DNA of 64,000 nucleotides from Novosphingobium sp. B1 (GTDB lineage Bacteria; Pseudomonadota; Alphaproteobacteria; Sphingomonadales; Sphingomonadaceae), in NCBI RefSeq assembly GCF_900176395.1, contig NZ_FWXL01000005.1:186001-250000 (forward strand), in the 5' to 3' direction. Made by a program: the position numbers and the translations under genes. Below, piece after piece: positions 38,361-48,597 of the stretch; the first letter of the stretch is position 1, and every line of letters starts with the position of its first letter. Under the pieces are notes generated by a model. It worked only from the letters and a program-made list of their open reading frames with translations, did no database searches and had not been told where the DNA came from.

Positions 38361-38876
38361 TTACTTGGCCTTGTTGGCCGCAGCGCGGGCTGCCTTCTTC
38401 TCGGCTTCGCTAGGGCCCTTCTCGATCACCGAGACCGAACCGCCAGCCTTTTCGACCGCCGCGACTGCACCCTTCGATGCGCCGGCAACCGAGAACGCAA
38501 CCTTCGCGGTCAGTTCACCCTTGCCGAGCAGGCGGACGCCATCCTTGCCACCACGAGCCAGGCCAGCAGCCTTGAGCGATGCGTGGTCGACAGTGCCCGA
38601 GATGTCGAGCTTGCCGGCGTCGATCGCCTTCTGGATCATGCCCAGGTTCACTTCGGCGTGATCCTTGGCGAAGATGTTGTTGAAGCCGCGCTTCGGGATG
38701 CGCATGTGGAGCGGCATCTGACCACCCTCGAAGCCGTTGATGCTGACGCCCGAGCGCGCCTTGGCACCCTTCTGGCCGCGACCGGCGGTCTTGCCCTTGC
38801 CCGAGCCGATACCGCGGCCCACGCGCATGCGACCCTTGCGGGCGCCATAGTTGTCGTTGAGTTCGTTAAGCTTCAT
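38361..38876 (-). CDS. rplO: 50S ribosomal protein L15
   Basis: The start MKLNELND gives 171 aa. The N-terminus carries the Gly/Arg-rich [25 protein letters not shown] typical of L15, followed by [21 protein letters not shown]15 is a late assembly protein that contacts 23S rRNA domains II and V. The C-terminus is extended by an Ala/Lys-rich tail ([16 protein letters not shown]). Confidence 0.97.
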   Translation of the reverse strand: MKLNELNDNYGARKGRMRVGRGIGSGKGKTAGRGQKGAKARSGVSINGFEGGQMPLHMRIPKRGFNNIFAKDHAEVNLGMIQKAIDAGKLDISGTVDHASLKAAGLARGGKDGVRLLGKGELTAKVAFSVAGASKGAVAAVEKAGGSVSVIEKGPSEAEKKAARAAANKAK

Positions 38877-38993
38877 GTTCTGCACTCGCTTTCGCTTTGA
38901 GACGCGCTTTGGAAAGGGCGCCGCCTAGCCCATCGGGCAAGGCTTGTCACCCCCTCACGGGATCGGGAGCACCTGCGCCCCGAGCCCCAAAGG

Positions 38994-39016
38994 AAAACCC
39001 CGGCACTGGGCCGGGG
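38994..39016 (-). terminator. terminator-like hairpin between rpmD and rplO
   Basis: On the minus strand CCCCGGC/GCCGGGG (38998-39016) is followed by TTTT (38994-38997). It lies 31 bp after the rpmD stop and 118 bp before the rplO start, inside what is normally one operon. Confidence 0.6.
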
Positions 39017-39046
39017 CATCCCGTTTTCCCATCATGGGAGCAGTGG

Positions 39047-39223
39047 TCAGTCGACCACGGCCACCATATGAGGAAGCTTGGCGATGGCGCCACGCACTTC
39101 GGCCGTGTCTTCCAACTCGACCACGCGGTGCATCTTGCCCAGACCCAGACCGACCAGGATCTTTTTCTGGCTTTCCGGGCGACGGATCGGCGAACCGATC
39201 TGCTTGATCTTGATCGTTGCCAT
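39047..39223 (-). CDS. rpmD: 50S ribosomal protein L30
   Basis: The 58-aa product ([20 protein letters not shown]... ending PHMVAVVD) has the short bacterial L30 form with the [18 protein letters not shown] core. It is intact and lies between rpsE and rplO as in other spc operons. Confidence 0.96.
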   Translation of the reverse strand: MATIKIKQIGSPIRRPESQKKILVGLGLGKMHRVVELEDTAEVRGAIAKLPHMVAVVD

Positions 39224-39229
39224 GACCGA

Positions 39230-39943
39230 TTACTCCGTGATGGCTTCGGCAGCGGCTTCGGCTTCGACCTGCGAAGCGCCACCACGGCCGAGGAGATCGG
39301 CAACCTTCTTGCCACGACGCTGGGCGACCGACTTCGGCGAAGTCTGGTCAGTCAGCGCGTCGAACGTTGCGCGGATCATGTTGTAGGGGTTCGAAGTGCC
39401 GACCGACTTGGTCACCACGTCGGCAACGCCAAGGCTTTCGAACACGGCGCGCATCGGACCACCGGCGATGATGCCGGTACCGGCGGGAGCCGAACGAACG
39501 TTGACCTTGCCAGCGCCGAAACGGCCCTTGCCGTCATGGTGCAGGGTGCGGCCTTCCTTGAGCGCCACGCGGACCATTGCGCGCTTTGCTGCGGCAGTAG
39601 CCTTGGTGATCGCCTCAGGCACTTCGCGAGCCTTGCCCTTGCCGAAGCCGACGCGGCCCTTGCCATCGCCGACCACGACGAGCGCTGCAAAGCCGAAGCG
39701 CTTGCCGCCCTTCACGGTCTTCGACACGCGGTTGATGTGGACGAGCTTTTCGATCAGCTCCTCGCCACCTTCCTCGTCGTTGTTGCCACGGCCACGACGG
39801 TCGTCGCGACGGCCACGGCCACCACGCTCGCCACCGCGATCGTTTCCGCCACGGCCACGGCCACGGCCACGACCTTCACGCTGCGGCTCACCGCCGGTCG
39901 CTTCGACCGGGGCTGCGCCTTCCAGGTTGGTTTCGTCAGCCAT
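39230..39943 (-). CDS. rpsE: 30S ribosomal protein S5
   Basis: The 237-aa product is longer than the roughly 165-aa E. coli protein because of an N-terminal extension of about 60 residues, rich in Arg, Gly and Asp/Asn ([26 protein letters not shown]), probably disordered. The core begins [20 protein letters not shown] and contains [17 protein letters not shown] and [16 protein letters not shown]5 takes part in decoding accuracy and mRNA unwinding. A C-terminal [11 protein letters not shown] tail is also present. Confidence 0.97.
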   Translation of the reverse strand: MADETNLEGAAPVEATGGEPQREGRGRGRGRGGNDRGGERGGRGRRDDRRGRGNNDEEGGEELIEKLVHINRVSKTVKGGKRFGFAALVVVGDGKGRVGFGKGKAREVPEAITKATAAAKRAMVRVALKEGRTLHHDGKGRFGAGKVNVRSAPAGTGIIAGGPMRAVFESLGVADVVTKSVGTSNPYNMIRATFDALTDQTSPKSVAQRRGKKVADLLGRGGASQVEAEAAAEAITE

Positions 39944-39945
39944 TG

Positions 39946-40296
39946 TCAGAACTCCAGCCCGCCTTCGCGGGCAGCGTCAGCCAGCGCCTTGACGCGGCCA
40001 TGGAAAAGGAACCCGCCGCGATCGAACACGACAGTGGTGATGCCTGCAGCCTTGGCCTTCTCGGCAATTTCGGTGCCAACCTTGGTCGCAGCGTCGACGT
40101 TCGCGCCGATCGACTTCTCGCCCTTCACCAGGGTCGATGCGGCGGCAATGGTCTTGCCGGCGGCATCGTCGATGATCTGGGCGTAGATGTGACGGCCGGA
40201 GCGATGCACCGACAGACGAGGACGGCCACCCGAGCGCGCCTTGAGCGCAGTGCGGACGCGACGGCGGCGGCGTTCGAAGAGAGACAGCTTTGCCAT
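39946..40296 (-). CDS. rplR: 50S ribosomal protein L18
   Basis: The 116-aa product begins [20 protein letters not shown], then [21 protein letters not shown], the 5S rRNA-binding L18 pattern, and ends [19 protein letters not shown]. Its start overlaps the rplF stop by one base. Confidence 0.97.
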   Translation of the reverse strand: MAKLSLFERRRRRVRTALKARSGGRPRLSVHRSGRHIYAQIIDDAAGKTIAAASTLVKGEKSIGANVDAATKVGTEIAEKAKAAGITTVVFDRGGFLFHGRVKALADAAREGGLEF

Positions 40297-40829
40297 TACT
40301 TCTTCTTCCCTTCCTTGCGGAAGATAAACTCGCCGCGGTACTTGATGCCCTTGCCCTTGTACGGCTCAGGCTTGCGCCAGCGACGGATCTCGGCGGCAAC
40401 CTGGCCGACCTTCTGCTTGTCGATGCCCGAGATTTCCACCGTAGTGTTGTCAGGGGTCTTGATCTCGATGCCTTCCGGCACCGGGAAATCGACGTCATGG
40501 CTGTAGCCGAGCTGCAGCTTCAGGTTCTTGCCCTGAGCATTGGCGCGGTAGCCGACACCGGTGATCTCGAGGACCTTGGTGTAGCCCTGCGTCACGCCGG
40601 TCACCAGGTTGTCAACGAGCGTGCGCTGCATGCCCCAGAACGCGCGAGCGCCCTTGGTGTCGTTGGCAGGCTTCACGAGGATCGTGTCGCCATCGACGGT
40701 GTAGCTGATCTCGTCACGGAGCGTGAGCGTGAGCGTGCCCTTCGGGCCCTTCACGGTCAGCATGCCGTCCGCGATGTTCGCGGTGACGCCACTCGGGATC
40801 GTCACCGGCTTCTTGCCGATGCGGCTCAT
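40296..40829 (-). CDS. rplF: 50S ribosomal protein L6
   Basis: The 177-aa protein carries two homologous L6 domains. It starts [15 protein letters not shown] and has the C-terminal signature [14 protein letters not shown]. It binds 23S rRNA near the GTPase-associated centre. It overlaps rpsH by one base (TGATG type junction). Confidence 0.97.
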   Translation of the reverse strand: MSRIGKKPVTIPSGVTANIADGMLTVKGPKGTLTLTLRDEISYTVDGDTILVKPANDTKGARAFWGMQRTLVDNLVTGVTQGYTKVLEITGVGYRANAQGKNLKLQLGYSHDVDFPVPEGIEIKTPDNTTVEISGIDKQKVGQVAAEIRRWRKPEPYKGKGIKYRGEFIFRKEGKKK

Positions 40830-41224
40830 CAGAACACCTCCGCAAGCACTTCGCCGCCGACGTTCGCAGCGCGTGCTTCGGCATCCGAGAGCACACCCTT
40901 GGGCGTCGAGACGATGGTGATGCCCAGGCCATTGCGAATCACCGGAAGTTCCTTGGAACCCGAATAGACGCGGCGGCCAGGCTTGGAGACACGGGCAACA
41001 TGCTTGATCGCAGGCTGGCCTTCGAAATACTTGAGCTCGATGCGCAGCTGCGGATGCGCGCCGGTGGCGTCCTCCGAGAAACCGCGGATGTAGCCTTCAC
41101 GCTGAAGGACTTCGAGCACGTGCGCACGCAGCTTGGATGCGGGCGAGAGGACCGAGTCCTTCTTCGCCTGCTGGCCGTTGCGGATGCGGGTGAGCATATC
41201 ACCCAGGGGGTCGGTCATAGCCAT
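40829..41224 (-). CDS. rpsH: 30S ribosomal protein S8
   Basis: The 131-aa product begins [18 protein letters not shown] and has the C-terminal [24 protein letters not shown] signature. S8 binds helix 21 of 16S rRNA; in E. coli it represses the spc operon at rplE. Whether the site exists here was not tested. Confidence 0.97.
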   Translation of the reverse strand: MAMTDPLGDMLTRIRNGQQAKKDSVLSPASKLRAHVLEVLQREGYIRGFSEDATGAHPQLRIELKYFEGQPAIKHVARVSKPGRRVYSGSKELPVIRNGLGITIVSTPKGVLSDAEARAANVGGEVLAEVF

Positions 41225-41234
41225 CGGATGATCC

Positions 41235-41540
41235 TTACCAGCTCGACTTCGTCAGACCGGGGATAAGGCCCTTGTTGCCCTTGTCCCGCAGCTCGATGCG
41301 GCAAAGGCCGAACTTGCGATAGTAGCCACGCGGGCGGCCGGTGGTTGCACAGCGGTTGCGCACCCGGGTCGGATTTGCGTTGCGCGGAAGTTCAGCCATC
41401 TTGAGGCGGGCGATCAGGCGCTCGGTTTCGTCGAGCGACTCATCGTCAGCGGTGGCCTTCAGCGCAGCGAACTTTGCCGCGTACTTCTGAACGAGCTTCT
41501 TGCGCTTCTCGTTCTTGTTGATGGAACTCAGTTTCGCCAT
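41235..41540 (-). CDS. rpsN: 30S ribosomal protein S14 (zinc-independent form)
   Basis: The 101-aa length and the absence of CxxC pairs mark the C-minus form. The C-terminal block [25 protein letters not shown] is the S14 signature. It lies between rplE and rpsH in the usual order. Confidence 0.97.
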   Translation of the reverse strand: MAKLSSINKNEKRKKLVQKYAAKFAALKATADDESLDETERLIARLKMAELPRNANPTRVRNRCATTGRPRGYYRKFGLCRIELRDKGNKGLIPGLTKSSW

Positions 41541-41569
41541 GGACTTAAGCTCTCTTCTTCAATTCTGGA

Positions 41570-42151
41570 TCACGCGGCCTGCTGCTCTTCAGCAGCTTCC
41601 TGCGGGAACGGGAAACCGAACAGGCGGAGAAGCTCACGGGCTTCCTCGTCCGTCTTCGCGGTCGTGGTGACGATGATGTCCATGCCACGCACCTTCTCGA
41701 TCTGGTCGTAGCTGATCTCTGGGAAGATGATCTGCTCCTTCAGACCCATCGCGTAGTTGCCACGACCGTCGAACGACTTCGGGTTCAGACCACGGAAGTC
41801 GCGGATGCGAGGCATTGCGATGGTGATGAGGCGGTCGAGGAATTCGTACATGCGTTCACGGCGCAGGGTGACCTTGCAACCGATCGGCATGCCTTCACGC
41901 AGCTTGAACTGCGCGATCGACTTCTTCGCCTTGGTGATGACGGGCTTCTGGCCAGCGATGCGCTCCATTTCGGCAGCGGCAGTCGTGACCTTCTTCTTGT
42001 CCTGGCTCGCCTCGCCCACGCCCATGTTGAGCGTGATCTTCTCGATGCGCGGGATTTCCATCGCGTTCGAGTAGCCGAACTTCGCCTGCATCGCTGCTGC
42101 GATCTCGGCGTCATACTTCGACCGCAGACGCGGCGTGTACTTGTCAGCCAT
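41570..42151 (-). CDS. rplE: 50S ribosomal protein L5
   Basis: The start [17 protein letters not shown] (42151) gives 192 aa; the longer frame is antisense-like sequence inside rplX. Signatures are [34 protein letters not shown] and the C-terminal [20 protein letters not shown]5 binds 5S rRNA. The first 8 bp overlap the 3' end of rplX. Confidence 0.97.
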   Translation of the reverse strand: MADKYTPRLRSKYDAEIAAAMQAKFGYSNAMEIPRIEKITLNMGVGEASQDKKKVTTAAAEMERIAGQKPVITKAKKSIAQFKLREGMPIGCKVTLRRERMYEFLDRLITIAMPRIRDFRGLNPKSFDGRGNYAMGLKEQIIFPEISYDQIEKVRGMDIIVTTTAKTDEEARELLRLFGFPFPQEAAEEQQAA

Positions 42152-42461
42152 CGATGGCCTCCCCGGACTTGACGGCCACACGGACCTTCTTGCCATCACG
42201 TTCCTCGAAGCGGACGCGGGTGGCCTTGCCATCCTTGTCAGCGACCGAGACCTTCGAGATGTGCATCGGCGCCTCAAAGCGATCGATGCCGCCCTGGGGG
42301 TTCTGCTGGCTCGGCTTGCGGTGACGGGCTGCGATGTTCACGCCCTGAACCACGACCTTCTCGTCCTTCGGAAGGACCTGGAGGACAGTGCCGGTACGGC
42401 CCTTGTCCTTGCCCGACCGAACGACGACGGTGTCGCCCTTCTTGATCTTAGCGGCAGCCAT
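42144..42461 (-). CDS. rplX: 50S ribosomal protein L24
   Basis: The 105-aa KOW-domain protein starts [22 protein letters not shown]24 is an early assembly initiator of the 50S subunit. Its start overlaps the rplN stop by one base. Confidence 0.97.
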   Translation of the reverse strand: MAAAKIKKGDTVVVRSGKDKGRTGTVLQVLPKDEKVVVQGVNIAARHRKPSQQNPQGGIDRFEAPMHISKVSVADKDGKATRVRFEERDGKKVRVAVKSGEAIDG

Positions 42462-42829
42462 TACAGCACCTCCGGCGCGAGCGAGATGATCTTCATGAAG
42501 CCCTTGCCGCGGAGTTCGCGGACCACAGGGCCGAAGATACGCGTGCCGATCGGCTCTTCGTTCTTGCCGACGAGCACGGCAGCATTGCCGTCAAAACGGA
42601 TGACCGAACCGTCTGCACGACGGACGTCCTTCTTGGTGCGCACGATCACCGCACGGTGAACGTCGCCCTTCTTGACGCGGGCACGCGGCTGAGCTTCCTT
42701 GACCGACACCACGATGATGTCGCCGACGCTTGCGAACCGACGCTTCGAGCCACCCAGCACCTTGATGCACTGGACGCGCTTCGCGCCGCTGTTGTCCGCC
42801 ACGTCGAGATTGGATTGCATCTGGATCAT
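42461..42829 (-). CDS. rplN: 50S ribosomal protein L14
   Basis: The 122-aa product begins [19 protein letters not shown] and carries [20 protein letters not shown], standard for L14. It is separated from rpsQ by 118 bp, longer than the usual few bases in this operon. Confidence 0.97.
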   Translation of the reverse strand: MIQMQSNLDVADNSGAKRVQCIKVLGGSKRRFASVGDIIVVSVKEAQPRARVKKGDVHRAVIVRTKKDVRRADGSVIRFDGNAAVLVGKNEEPIGTRIFGPVVRELRGKGFMKIISLAPEVL

Positions 42830-42947
42830 TGATCCGGTTCCTTCTCACTGGCTTGCCGGAACCAGTCCGGCAGTTCCAAAACAGTAGTCGGGGGCCGCTA
42901 CACGACTTTGGCCGTGAAGCAACCCCAAACTTTGGCTGACGACCTTA

Positions 42948-43217
42948 TCAGACGTCCGCTTCGATGGCGGTGCCCTTGCCGGCCTGGACGCGGTCGACAA
43001 CCTTCCACGTCTTCAGCTTCGAGATCGGCGCGGTCTCTTCGATGCGCACGGTCTCGCCGGTCTTGTAGGCATTCGCCTCGTCGTGGGCGTGATACTTCTT
43101 CGAGCGGCGGATGATCTTCCCGTAGAGCGGGTGCTTCACCTTGCGCTCGACCTTCACGACCACGGTCTTGTCGGTCTTGTCGGACACCACGGTGCCGATC
43201 AGAATACGCTTGGGCAT
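42948..43217 (-). CDS. rpsQ: 30S ribosomal protein S17
   Basis: The start [20 protein letters not shown] gives 89 aa; the extended frame overlaps rpmC. The OB-fold residues [25 protein letters not shown] are the S17 signature. Confidence 0.97.
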   Translation of the reverse strand: MPKRILIGTVVSDKTDKTVVVKVERKVKHPLYGKIIRRSKKYHAHDEANAYKTGETVRIEETAPISKLKTWKVVDRVQAGKGTAIEADV

Positions 43218-43227
43218 ATTGGCTTCC

Positions 43228-43431
43228 TTACGCCTGGGCCGACTGAGAACGCTCAGTCTGCAGCGTCTTGATGCGCGCGATGTCGCGACGGACTTCCTTG
43301 ATGCGCGCGGGGCGCTCAAGCTGGTTCGTCGCGCCCTGGAAACGCAGGTTGAACTGCTCGCGCTTGAGTTCGGCGAGTTCAGCGTTCAGCTGGTCGTCGC
43401 TCTTGGCGCGAAGGTCTTCGATCTTGGCCAT
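43228..43431 (-). CDS. rpmC: 50S ribosomal protein L29
   Basis: The 67-aa helical protein ([20 protein letters not shown], then [20 protein letters not shown]) lines the exit tunnel and helps dock trigger factor and SRP. An alternative start one codon upstream is possible. Confidence 0.95.
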   Translation of the reverse strand: MAKIEDLRAKSDDQLNAELAELKREQFNLRFQGATNQLERPARIKEVRRDIARIKTLQTERSQSAQA

Positions 43432-43445
43432 CATTCGACTCCCAA

Positions 43446-43880
43446 TCACTCGCCGCCAAGGTGCGAAGTGTCACCCAGGCGGGCAACGACCTTCGTCTTG
43501 ATCGGCAGCTTCATCGCGGCGCGGCTGAATGCCTCGGCCGCGAGCGGGCCGGGGACGCCGTCCAGTTCGAACAGGATGCGACCCGGCTTAACGCGGGCTG
43601 CCCAGTATTCGATCGAGCCCTTGCCCTTGCCCTGACGGACTTCGGCAGGCTTCTTCGAGACCGGCACGTCCGGGAACACGCGGATCCACAGACGGCCCTG
43701 ACGGCGGATGTGGCGCGTGATCGCACGACGGGCCGCTTCGATCTGGCGAGCGGTGACACGCTCCGGCTCAAGGGCCTTGAGGCCGTAGGAGCCGAAGTTC
43801 AGGTCCGTACCACCCTTGGCGACGCCGTGGATGCGGCCCTTGAAGGCCTTGCGGAACTTGGTCTTCTTCGGTTGCAACAT
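43446..43880 (-). CDS. rplP: 50S ribosomal protein L16
   Basis: The 144-aa protein starts [20 protein letters not shown] and contains [25 protein letters not shown] and the RMGKGKG-like [14 protein letters not shown] block. It sits near the tRNA A and P sites. Confidence 0.97.
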   Translation of the reverse strand: MLQPKKTKFRKAFKGRIHGVAKGGTDLNFGSYGLKALEPERVTARQIEAARRAITRHIRRQGRLWIRVFPDVPVSKKPAEVRQGKGKGSIEYWAARVKPGRILFELDGVPGPLAAEAFSRAAMKLPIKTKVVARLGDTSHLGGE

Positions 43881-43902
43881 GGTGCTTCTCTACCCTCTAG
43901 GC

Positions 43903-44598
43903 TCAGCGTGCCGGACGGACGCCGGAAGTCTGCGCTTCCATCATCAGTCGGTCCTGCGCCATCGGATCGTGACCGAGGATCTCACCCTTGAAGATCCAGG
44001 TCTTGATGCCGATGATGCCATAAGCGGTCAGCGCCTCGGCCTCAGCGTAGTCGATGTTCGCGCGCAGCGTGTGCAGCGGAACGCGACCTTCGCGATACCA
44101 TTCGACGCGGGCGATTTCAGCACCACCGAGACGGCCGCCGCAGGTGATCTTGATGCCTTCGGCACCAAGACGCAGGGCGGACTGCACGGCGCGCTTCATC
44201 GCGCGGCGGAAGGCAACGCGGCGAACCAGCTGGTCGGCGATGCCCTGGGCAACGAGCTTCGAATCGATTTCCGGCTTGCGGATCTCGACGATGTTCAACT
44301 TCACGTCGCTGCCGGTCATCGTGGCAAGCTTCGAGCGAAGCTTCTCGATGTCCGCACCCTTCTTGCCGATGATGACGCCCGGACGGGCAGCATAGATCGA
44401 CACGCGGCACAGCTTGGCAGGACGCTCGATCACCACCTTCGAGATCGCTGCCTGCGGCAGGGTCTTGACGATGAACTTGCGGATCTCAAGGTCTTCCTTG
44501 AGCATCTGCGCATAGTTGCGACCTTCCGCGTACCAGCGGCTGTCCCAGGTGCGGTTGATCTGCAGGCGCAGACCGATGGGGTTCGACTTGTGACCCAT
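43903..44598 (-). CDS. rpsC: 30S ribosomal protein S3
   Basis: The 231-aa product begins [20 protein letters not shown] and has a KH domain with [17 protein letters not shown]. The C-terminal S3 domain has [20 protein letters not shown]. It forms part of the mRNA entry site helicase. Confidence 0.97.
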   Translation of the reverse strand: MGHKSNPIGLRLQINRTWDSRWYAEGRNYAQMLKEDLEIRKFIVKTLPQAAISKVVIERPAKLCRVSIYAARPGVIIGKKGADIEKLRSKLATMTGSDVKLNIVEIRKPEIDSKLVAQGIADQLVRRVAFRRAMKRAVQSALRLGAEGIKITCGGRLGGAEIARVEWYREGRVPLHTLRANIDYAEAEALTAYGIIGIKTWIFKGEILGHDPMAQDRLMMEAQTSGVRPAR

Positions 44599-44600
44599 GA

Positions 44601-44978
44601 TCAGGCCTCCTCAACTTCGCGGACCACGATCCGGAGCCGCGAGAACGGCTTCAGGATGCGGGTCGACTTGCCGCGACCACGGGTGTGGAAGCGCTTCATC
44701 GTGATCGACTTGCCAACCGAGGCTTCCGCCACGACCAGAGCGTCGACGTCGAGGTTGTGGTTGTTTTCCGCGTTGGCGATCGCCGAGGCGAGCACCTTGC
44801 GGGCATCAACCGCCATGGCCTTCTTCGAGAACGCGAGGATGTTCATCGCGTCTTCGGCCTTGTGCCCGCGGATCAGAGCAGCGACGAGGTTCAGCTTCTG
44901 CGCCGAACCGCGGATCTGCGTGCCGACCGACAGCGCTTCCTTGTCGCTAACGCGACGGGGTGCCTTAGGCTTGCTCAT
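44601..44978 (-). CDS. rplV: 50S ribosomal protein L22
   Basis: The 125-aa protein has the L22 core ([28 protein letters not shown]) and the tunnel-lining hairpin ending [19 protein letters not shown]. The start overlaps the rpsS stop (TGATG). Confidence 0.97.
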   Translation of the reverse strand: MSKPKAPRRVSDKEALSVGTQIRGSAQKLNLVAALIRGHKAEDAMNILAFSKKAMAVDARKVLASAIANAENNHNLDVDALVVAEASVGKSITMKRFHTRGRGKSTRILKPFSRLRIVVREVEEA

Positions 44979-45256
44979 CAGCGCTTGCCCTTCTTGTCCG
45001 CGGCGTGGCCGGGGAACGTGCGCGTGGGCGCAAATTCACCAAGCTTGTGGCCGACCATCTCTTCGGAGACGGAAACCGGGATGAACTTGTGACCGTTGTA
45101 GACGTTGAACGTCAGACCAACGAACTGCGGAATGATGGTCGAACGACGCGACCAGGTCTTGATGGCGCCAGCGCGCGAACCAGCATCGTGAGCGGCTTCC
45201 GCCTTCTTCAGCAGATGCAGGTCGACGAAGGGGCCCTTCCAGACGGAACGTGCCAT
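44978..45256 (-). CDS. rpsS: 30S ribosomal protein S19
   Basis: The 92-aa product ([54 protein letters not shown]) is a standard S19 of the 30S head. Confidence 0.97.
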   Translation of the reverse strand: MARSVWKGPFVDLHLLKKAEAAHDAGSRAGAIKTWSRRSTIIPQFVGLTFNVYNGHKFIPVSVSEEMVGHKLGEFAPTRTFPGHAADKKGKR

Positions 45257-45262
45257 GTGGTC

Positions 45263-46099
45263 TTACCTCTTCTTCTTCGCGTGGCGCGAACGGATGATCA
45301 TCTTGTCCGTCGACTTGTTGTGACGGGTGCGGGCGCCCTTGGTCGGCTTACCCCACGGAGTCACAGGATGACGGCCACCCGAAGTACGGCCTTCACCACC
45401 ACCGTGCGGGTGGTCGACCGGGTTCTTGGCAACGCCGCGGGTCAGCGGACGCTTGCCCAGCCAGCGGTTGCGACCGGCCTTGGCAAGGTTCGTGTTGGCG
45501 TTGTCGGGGTTCGACACAGCACCGACGGTGCCCATGCAGTCACCACGCAGGTAGCGCTGCTCGCCCGAGTTCAGGCGAACGATGACCATGCCGCGGTCAC
45601 GACCGACGAGCTGGACATAGGTGCCTGCCGAACGTGCAATCTGCGCGCCCTTGCCCGGCTTCATCTCCACGTTGTGGATGATGGTGCCGACCGGCATCTG
45701 CGACAGAAGCATTGCGTTGCCAGGCTTCACGTCGGTCTTTTCGCCGGCGACGACGGTGTCGCCAACGGCCAGACGCTGCGGAGCGATGATGTAGGTCTGC
45801 TCGCCGTCCTCATACTTGATGAGAGCGATGAAGGCCGTGCGGTTCGGGTCGTATTCCAGACGCTCGACGGTAGCCGGCATGTCCCACTTGCGACGCTTGA
45901 AGTCGATGTAGCGGTACTTCTGCTTGTGACCACCGGCAATGCCGCGCGAGGTGACATGACCCTTGTTGTTGCGACCGCCGGTCTTGTTCTTGCCTTCGGT
46001 CAGCGCCTTGACCGGCTTGCCCTTCCACAGCGACGACTTGTCGACGAGGATCAGGCCGCGCCGGGCGGGGCTGGTCGGATTGTAGCTCTTGAGTGCCAT
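45263..46099 (-). CDS. rplB: 50S ribosomal protein L2
   Basis: The 278-aa product is full length, with [20 protein letters not shown] at the start, [19 protein letters not shown], and the C-terminal [21 protein letters not shown], which contains the His important for peptidyl transfer. It is followed by rpsS in the usual order. Confidence 0.98.
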   Translation of the reverse strand: MALKSYNPTSPARRGLILVDKSSLWKGKPVKALTEGKNKTGGRNNKGHVTSRGIAGGHKQKYRYIDFKRRKWDMPATVERLEYDPNRTAFIALIKYEDGEQTYIIAPQRLAVGDTVVAGEKTDVKPGNAMLLSQMPVGTIIHNVEMKPGKGAQIARSAGTYVQLVGRDRGMVIVRLNSGEQRYLRGDCMGTVGAVSNPDNANTNLAKAGRNRWLGKRPLTRGVAKNPVDHPHGGGEGRTSGGRHPVTPWGKPTKGARTRHNKSTDKMIIRSRHAKKKR

Positions 46100-46108
46100 G
46101 GTCTAGCC

Positions 46109-46411
46109 TCAGATCCCGCTGGTGACGTCGATCGACTGGCCAGCAGCCAGGGTCACGACAGCCTTCTTGACGTCGGTGCGCTTGTAGGGCTTGCCCTTCC
46201 AGCGCTTGGTCTTGCCCTTCTGCGTCAGGGTGTTCACCTTGGTGACCTTGACGTTGAACAGGGCTTCGACCGCTGCCTTGATCTCCGGCTTGGTCGCCTT
46301 GTCGGCAACCTTGAAGACCACGGCGTTGTGCTCGCTGAGCAGCGTCGCCTTTTCCGTGATGTGGGGAGCCACGATCACGTCGTAGTGACGCGTGTCGATT
46401 GCGTTAGCCAT
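46109..46411 (-). CDS. rplW: 50S ribosomal protein L23
   Basis: The 100-aa product has [19 protein letters not shown] and the C-terminal [19 protein letters not shown] block. L23 is the trigger-factor and SRP docking protein at the tunnel exit. Its start overlaps the 3' end of rplD by 8 bp. Confidence 0.97.
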   Translation of the reverse strand: MANAIDTRHYDVIVAPHITEKATLLSEHNAVVFKVADKATKPEIKAAVEALFNVKVTKVNTLTQKGKTKRWKGKPYKRTDVKKAVVTLAAGQSIDVTSGI

Positions 46412-47027
46412 TGAAACGCGCCTCCAGCTTTTCGACAGCAGAGCGCGTCAGCACCAGCGTGTCATGCTTCAGGATGTCGTAGACGTTGGCGCCGATGGCA
46501 GGCAGCACGTTCACGCCGACGATGTTGCGAGCGGCCTTGGCGAAGTTGTCGTTCACGGCGTCACCGTCGATCACGAGAACCTTCTTGCCCCAGTTGGCCT
46601 TCGACAGCTGACCGACGAGCGCCTTGGTCTTGGCATCGATGTCGAGCGTGTCGACGATCACCAGACCAGCCTTGGCCTTGCTCGAGAGAGCCATCTTCAG
46701 ACCGAGCGCACGGACCTTCTTGTTCAGCGAGATGTTGAACTCGCGAACGCGGGGACCATGGGCCTTGCCGCCGCCGATGAAGATCGGAGCTGCACGGTCA
46801 CCGTGACGAGCCGTACCGCCGCCCTTCTGGCGACCGAACTTCTTGCCGGTGCGGGCAACGTCCGAACGCTCGCGCGCCTTGCGGGCGATGCCACGACGGT
46901 TTTCGAGCTGCCACGTGACGACGCGGTGCAGGATGTCGGCGCGCGGTTCGAGACCGAACACGTCGTCCGACAGTTCCACTTCGCCCTTGCCGGCAGTGCC
47001 GTCGAGATTGAGGACCTGAACCTTCAC
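46404..47027 (-). CDS. rplD: 50S ribosomal protein L4
   Basis: The 207-aa protein carries the L4 loop [20 protein letters not shown], which reaches into the exit tunnel, and ends [13 protein letters not shown]. In E. coli L4 represses the S10 operon by attenuation. The unusual leader between rpsJ and rplC makes this relevant here. Confidence 0.97.
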   Translation of the reverse strand: MKVQVLNLDGTAGKGEVELSDDVFGLEPRADILHRVVTWQLENRRGIARKARERSDVARTGKKFGRQKGGGTARHGDRAAPIFIGGGKAHGPRVREFNISLNKKVRALGLKMALSSKAKAGLVIVDTLDIDAKTKALVGQLSKANWGKKVLVIDGDAVNDNFAKAARNIVGVNVLPAIGANVYDILKHDTLVLTRSAVEKLEARFNG

Positions 47028-47030
47028 GAC

Positions 47031-47786
47031 TTAGCCCTCCTGACCTTCGGTGGCTTCGACAGCCGCAACTTCTGCGGGGGTGTCGGCAGCTGCCGAGTCA
47101 TTGCTGTTGGCGGCCTGCTTGAGGCCTGCGGGATAGGGCGCTTCAGCGTGGCGCGAAACCTTGACGGCGTCGCGAACGAGCAGCCATGCGTTCTTCGAAC
47201 CGGGCACCGAGCCCTTGACGAAGATCAGACCGCGCTCGTCGTCGGTGCGGACGACTTCGAGGTTCTGCTGGGTGCGCTGACGATCGCCCATGTGACCGGC
47301 CATCTTCTTGTTCTTGAAGACGCGACCCGGATCCTGACGGTTACCGGTCGAACCGTGGGCACGGTGCGAGATCGAAACACCGTGGGTGGCGCGCATACCG
47401 CCAAAGCCCCAGCGCTTCATGGCGCCCTGGAAGCCCTTGCCCTGGGTGTTGCCGGTGATGTCGACATACTGGCCAGGAACGAAGTGCGAAGCAGCGATGG
47501 TCGAGCCGACGTCGAGCAGGGCGTCATCGGCGACGCGGAACTCGGCGACTTCCATCTTCAGCGAAACCTCTGCCTTAGCAAAGTGCTCGCGCTGCGGCTT
47601 AGCAACGTTCTTCTGCTTGGCTTCGCCAGCACCGAGCTGAACCGCGACGTAACCGTCACGATCTTCAGTGCGAACCGAAACCACCTGGCAATTTTCTAGC
47701 GACAGGACAGTGACCGGCACGTGCCGACCATCTTCCTGGAAAAGGCGGGTCATCCCCACCTTCTTCGCGATCACGCCGGTGCGCAT
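47031..47786 (-). CDS. rplC: 50S ribosomal protein L3
   Basis: The start [16 protein letters not shown] (47786) follows GGAG and gives 251 aa. The longer frame runs through the structured leader. It has [23 protein letters not shown] and the loop IGNR-equivalent [22 protein letters not shown] with Gln in the position methylated by PrmB. The C-terminus bears an extra Ala/Glu/Asp-rich tail of about 30 aa. Confidence 0.97.
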   Translation of the reverse strand: MRTGVIAKKVGMTRLFQEDGRHVPVTVLSLENCQVVSVRTEDRDGYVAVQLGAGEAKQKNVAKPQREHFAKAEVSLKMEVAEFRVADDALLDVGSTIAASHFVPGQYVDITGNTQGKGFQGAMKRWGFGGMRATHGVSISHRAHGSTGNRQDPGRVFKNKKMAGHMGDRQRTQQNLEVVRTDDERGLIFVKGSVPGSKNAWLLVRDAVKVSRHAEAPYPAGLKQAANSNDSAAADTPAEVAAVEATEGQEG

Positions 47787-48117
47787 GATCCATACTCCAT
47801 AACAGAGGCATGCCGGGCCCATCCCGACATGCGTGTTCAGCCCGTATGTGAAGCGCGCCCCCGACCGGGCTGAATGCCACCACCGTAATGGCAGCAATCG
47901 GGGGACGCTTGCCCGGCAAGGTCCGAGAAGGACGGTGCCGGAGGTATCCCATTGTCAACGGAGCTTTTGTTACCCCGGAAACTCTGGCCTTTTCACTCAG
48001 GATCGCAATCCCGGGCGAAAGTCTTGGCCGAAACGGGTCCGACCAGAAACCTTGGGTCGATGCGGACGACCCGGCCGGAGCGGACACTGCCTCTGGCAGC
48101 TCGCTCGATCAGCGGCC
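47787..48117 (-). promoter_or_regulatory. structured 331-bp leader between rpsJ and rplC
   Basis: No coding frame is convincing in this gap, which is normally only a few to tens of bases. On the minus strand it holds three hairpins. The first (47913-47941) is an outer CCGGCA/TGCCGG with inner GTCC/GGAC. The second (47836-47874) is TTCAGCCCG/CGGGCTGAA, a perfect 9-bp stem. The third (47808-47832) is GCATGTCGGG/CCCGGCATGC with one G-T pair, ending 21 bp before the rplC start. A TTGACA (47953-47958) may be a -35 box, but no good -10 follows at 17 bp (CCGTCC). Internal promoter or autoregulatory leader are both possible. Confidence 0.6.
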
Positions 48118-48429
48118 TCAGGCCAGCTTGATCTCGACGTTGACGCCGGCCGCGAGGTCCAGCTTCATCAGCGCGTCGACCGTGGCCGCATTGGGCTGCA
48201 CGATGTCGAGCAGGCGCTTGTAGGTGCGAACTTCGAACTGCTCACGCGACTTCTTGTCGATGTGAGGACCGCGGTTCACGGTGAACTTCTCGATGCGCGT
48301 CGGGAGCGGAATGGGGCCCCGGATCAGCGCGCCGGTGCGGCGGGCGGTATCTGCAATTTCTCCAGTGGCCTGGTCGAGCACACGATGATCAAAGGCCTTG
48401 AGGCGAATGCGGATATTCTGGGCGTCCAT
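48118..48429 (-). CDS. rpsJ: 30S ribosomal protein S10
   Basis: The 103-aa product begins [20 protein letters not shown] and has [29 protein letters not shown]. It is the NusE partner in transcription antitermination. It lies between tuf and a structured gap before rplC, and is thus flanked by hairpins on both sides. Confidence 0.97.
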   Translation of the reverse strand: MDAQNIRIRLKAFDHRVLDQATGEIADTARRTGALIRGPIPLPTRIEKFTVNRGPHIDKKSREQFEVRTYKRLLDIVQPNAATVDALMKLDLAAGVNVEIKLA

Positions 48430-48453
48430 GTCCGTTTACCGATGCGAAAGAGC

Positions 48454-48525
48454 AAAACAAAAAAGCCAGTCGACCTGCCCTCTACCCCACCCCTTTTACG
48501 AAGCTCGGGGAGAGCGGGCCGACTG
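48454..48525 (-). terminator. large hairpin with U tract between tuf and rpsJ
   Basis: On the minus strand CAGTCGGCC pairs with GGTCGACTG (48467-48525, one G-T pair), enclosing CTCTCCCC...GGGGTAGAG. GCTTTTTTGTTTTG follows at once. It lies 25 bp from the rpsJ ATG, so it can act as a tuf terminator or as an attenuator of the S10 operon. Confidence 0.65.
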
Positions 48526-48556
48526 TCCAATAGCGATCAGTCAGTAAGAAACCGAC

Positions 48557-48583
48557 CGGCGGGAAGAGCGAATCTCCCCGCCG
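48557..48583 (-). terminator. hairpin after tuf
   Basis: CGGCGGG and CCCGCCG form a stem with an inner AGA/TCT and loop, 15 bp past the tuf stop. On the minus strand GTCGGTTTCTT follows, a weak T tract. It may protect the tuf mRNA 3' end or be a partial terminator. Confidence 0.5.
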
Positions 48584-48597
48584 ATGCGCGGCCTATA

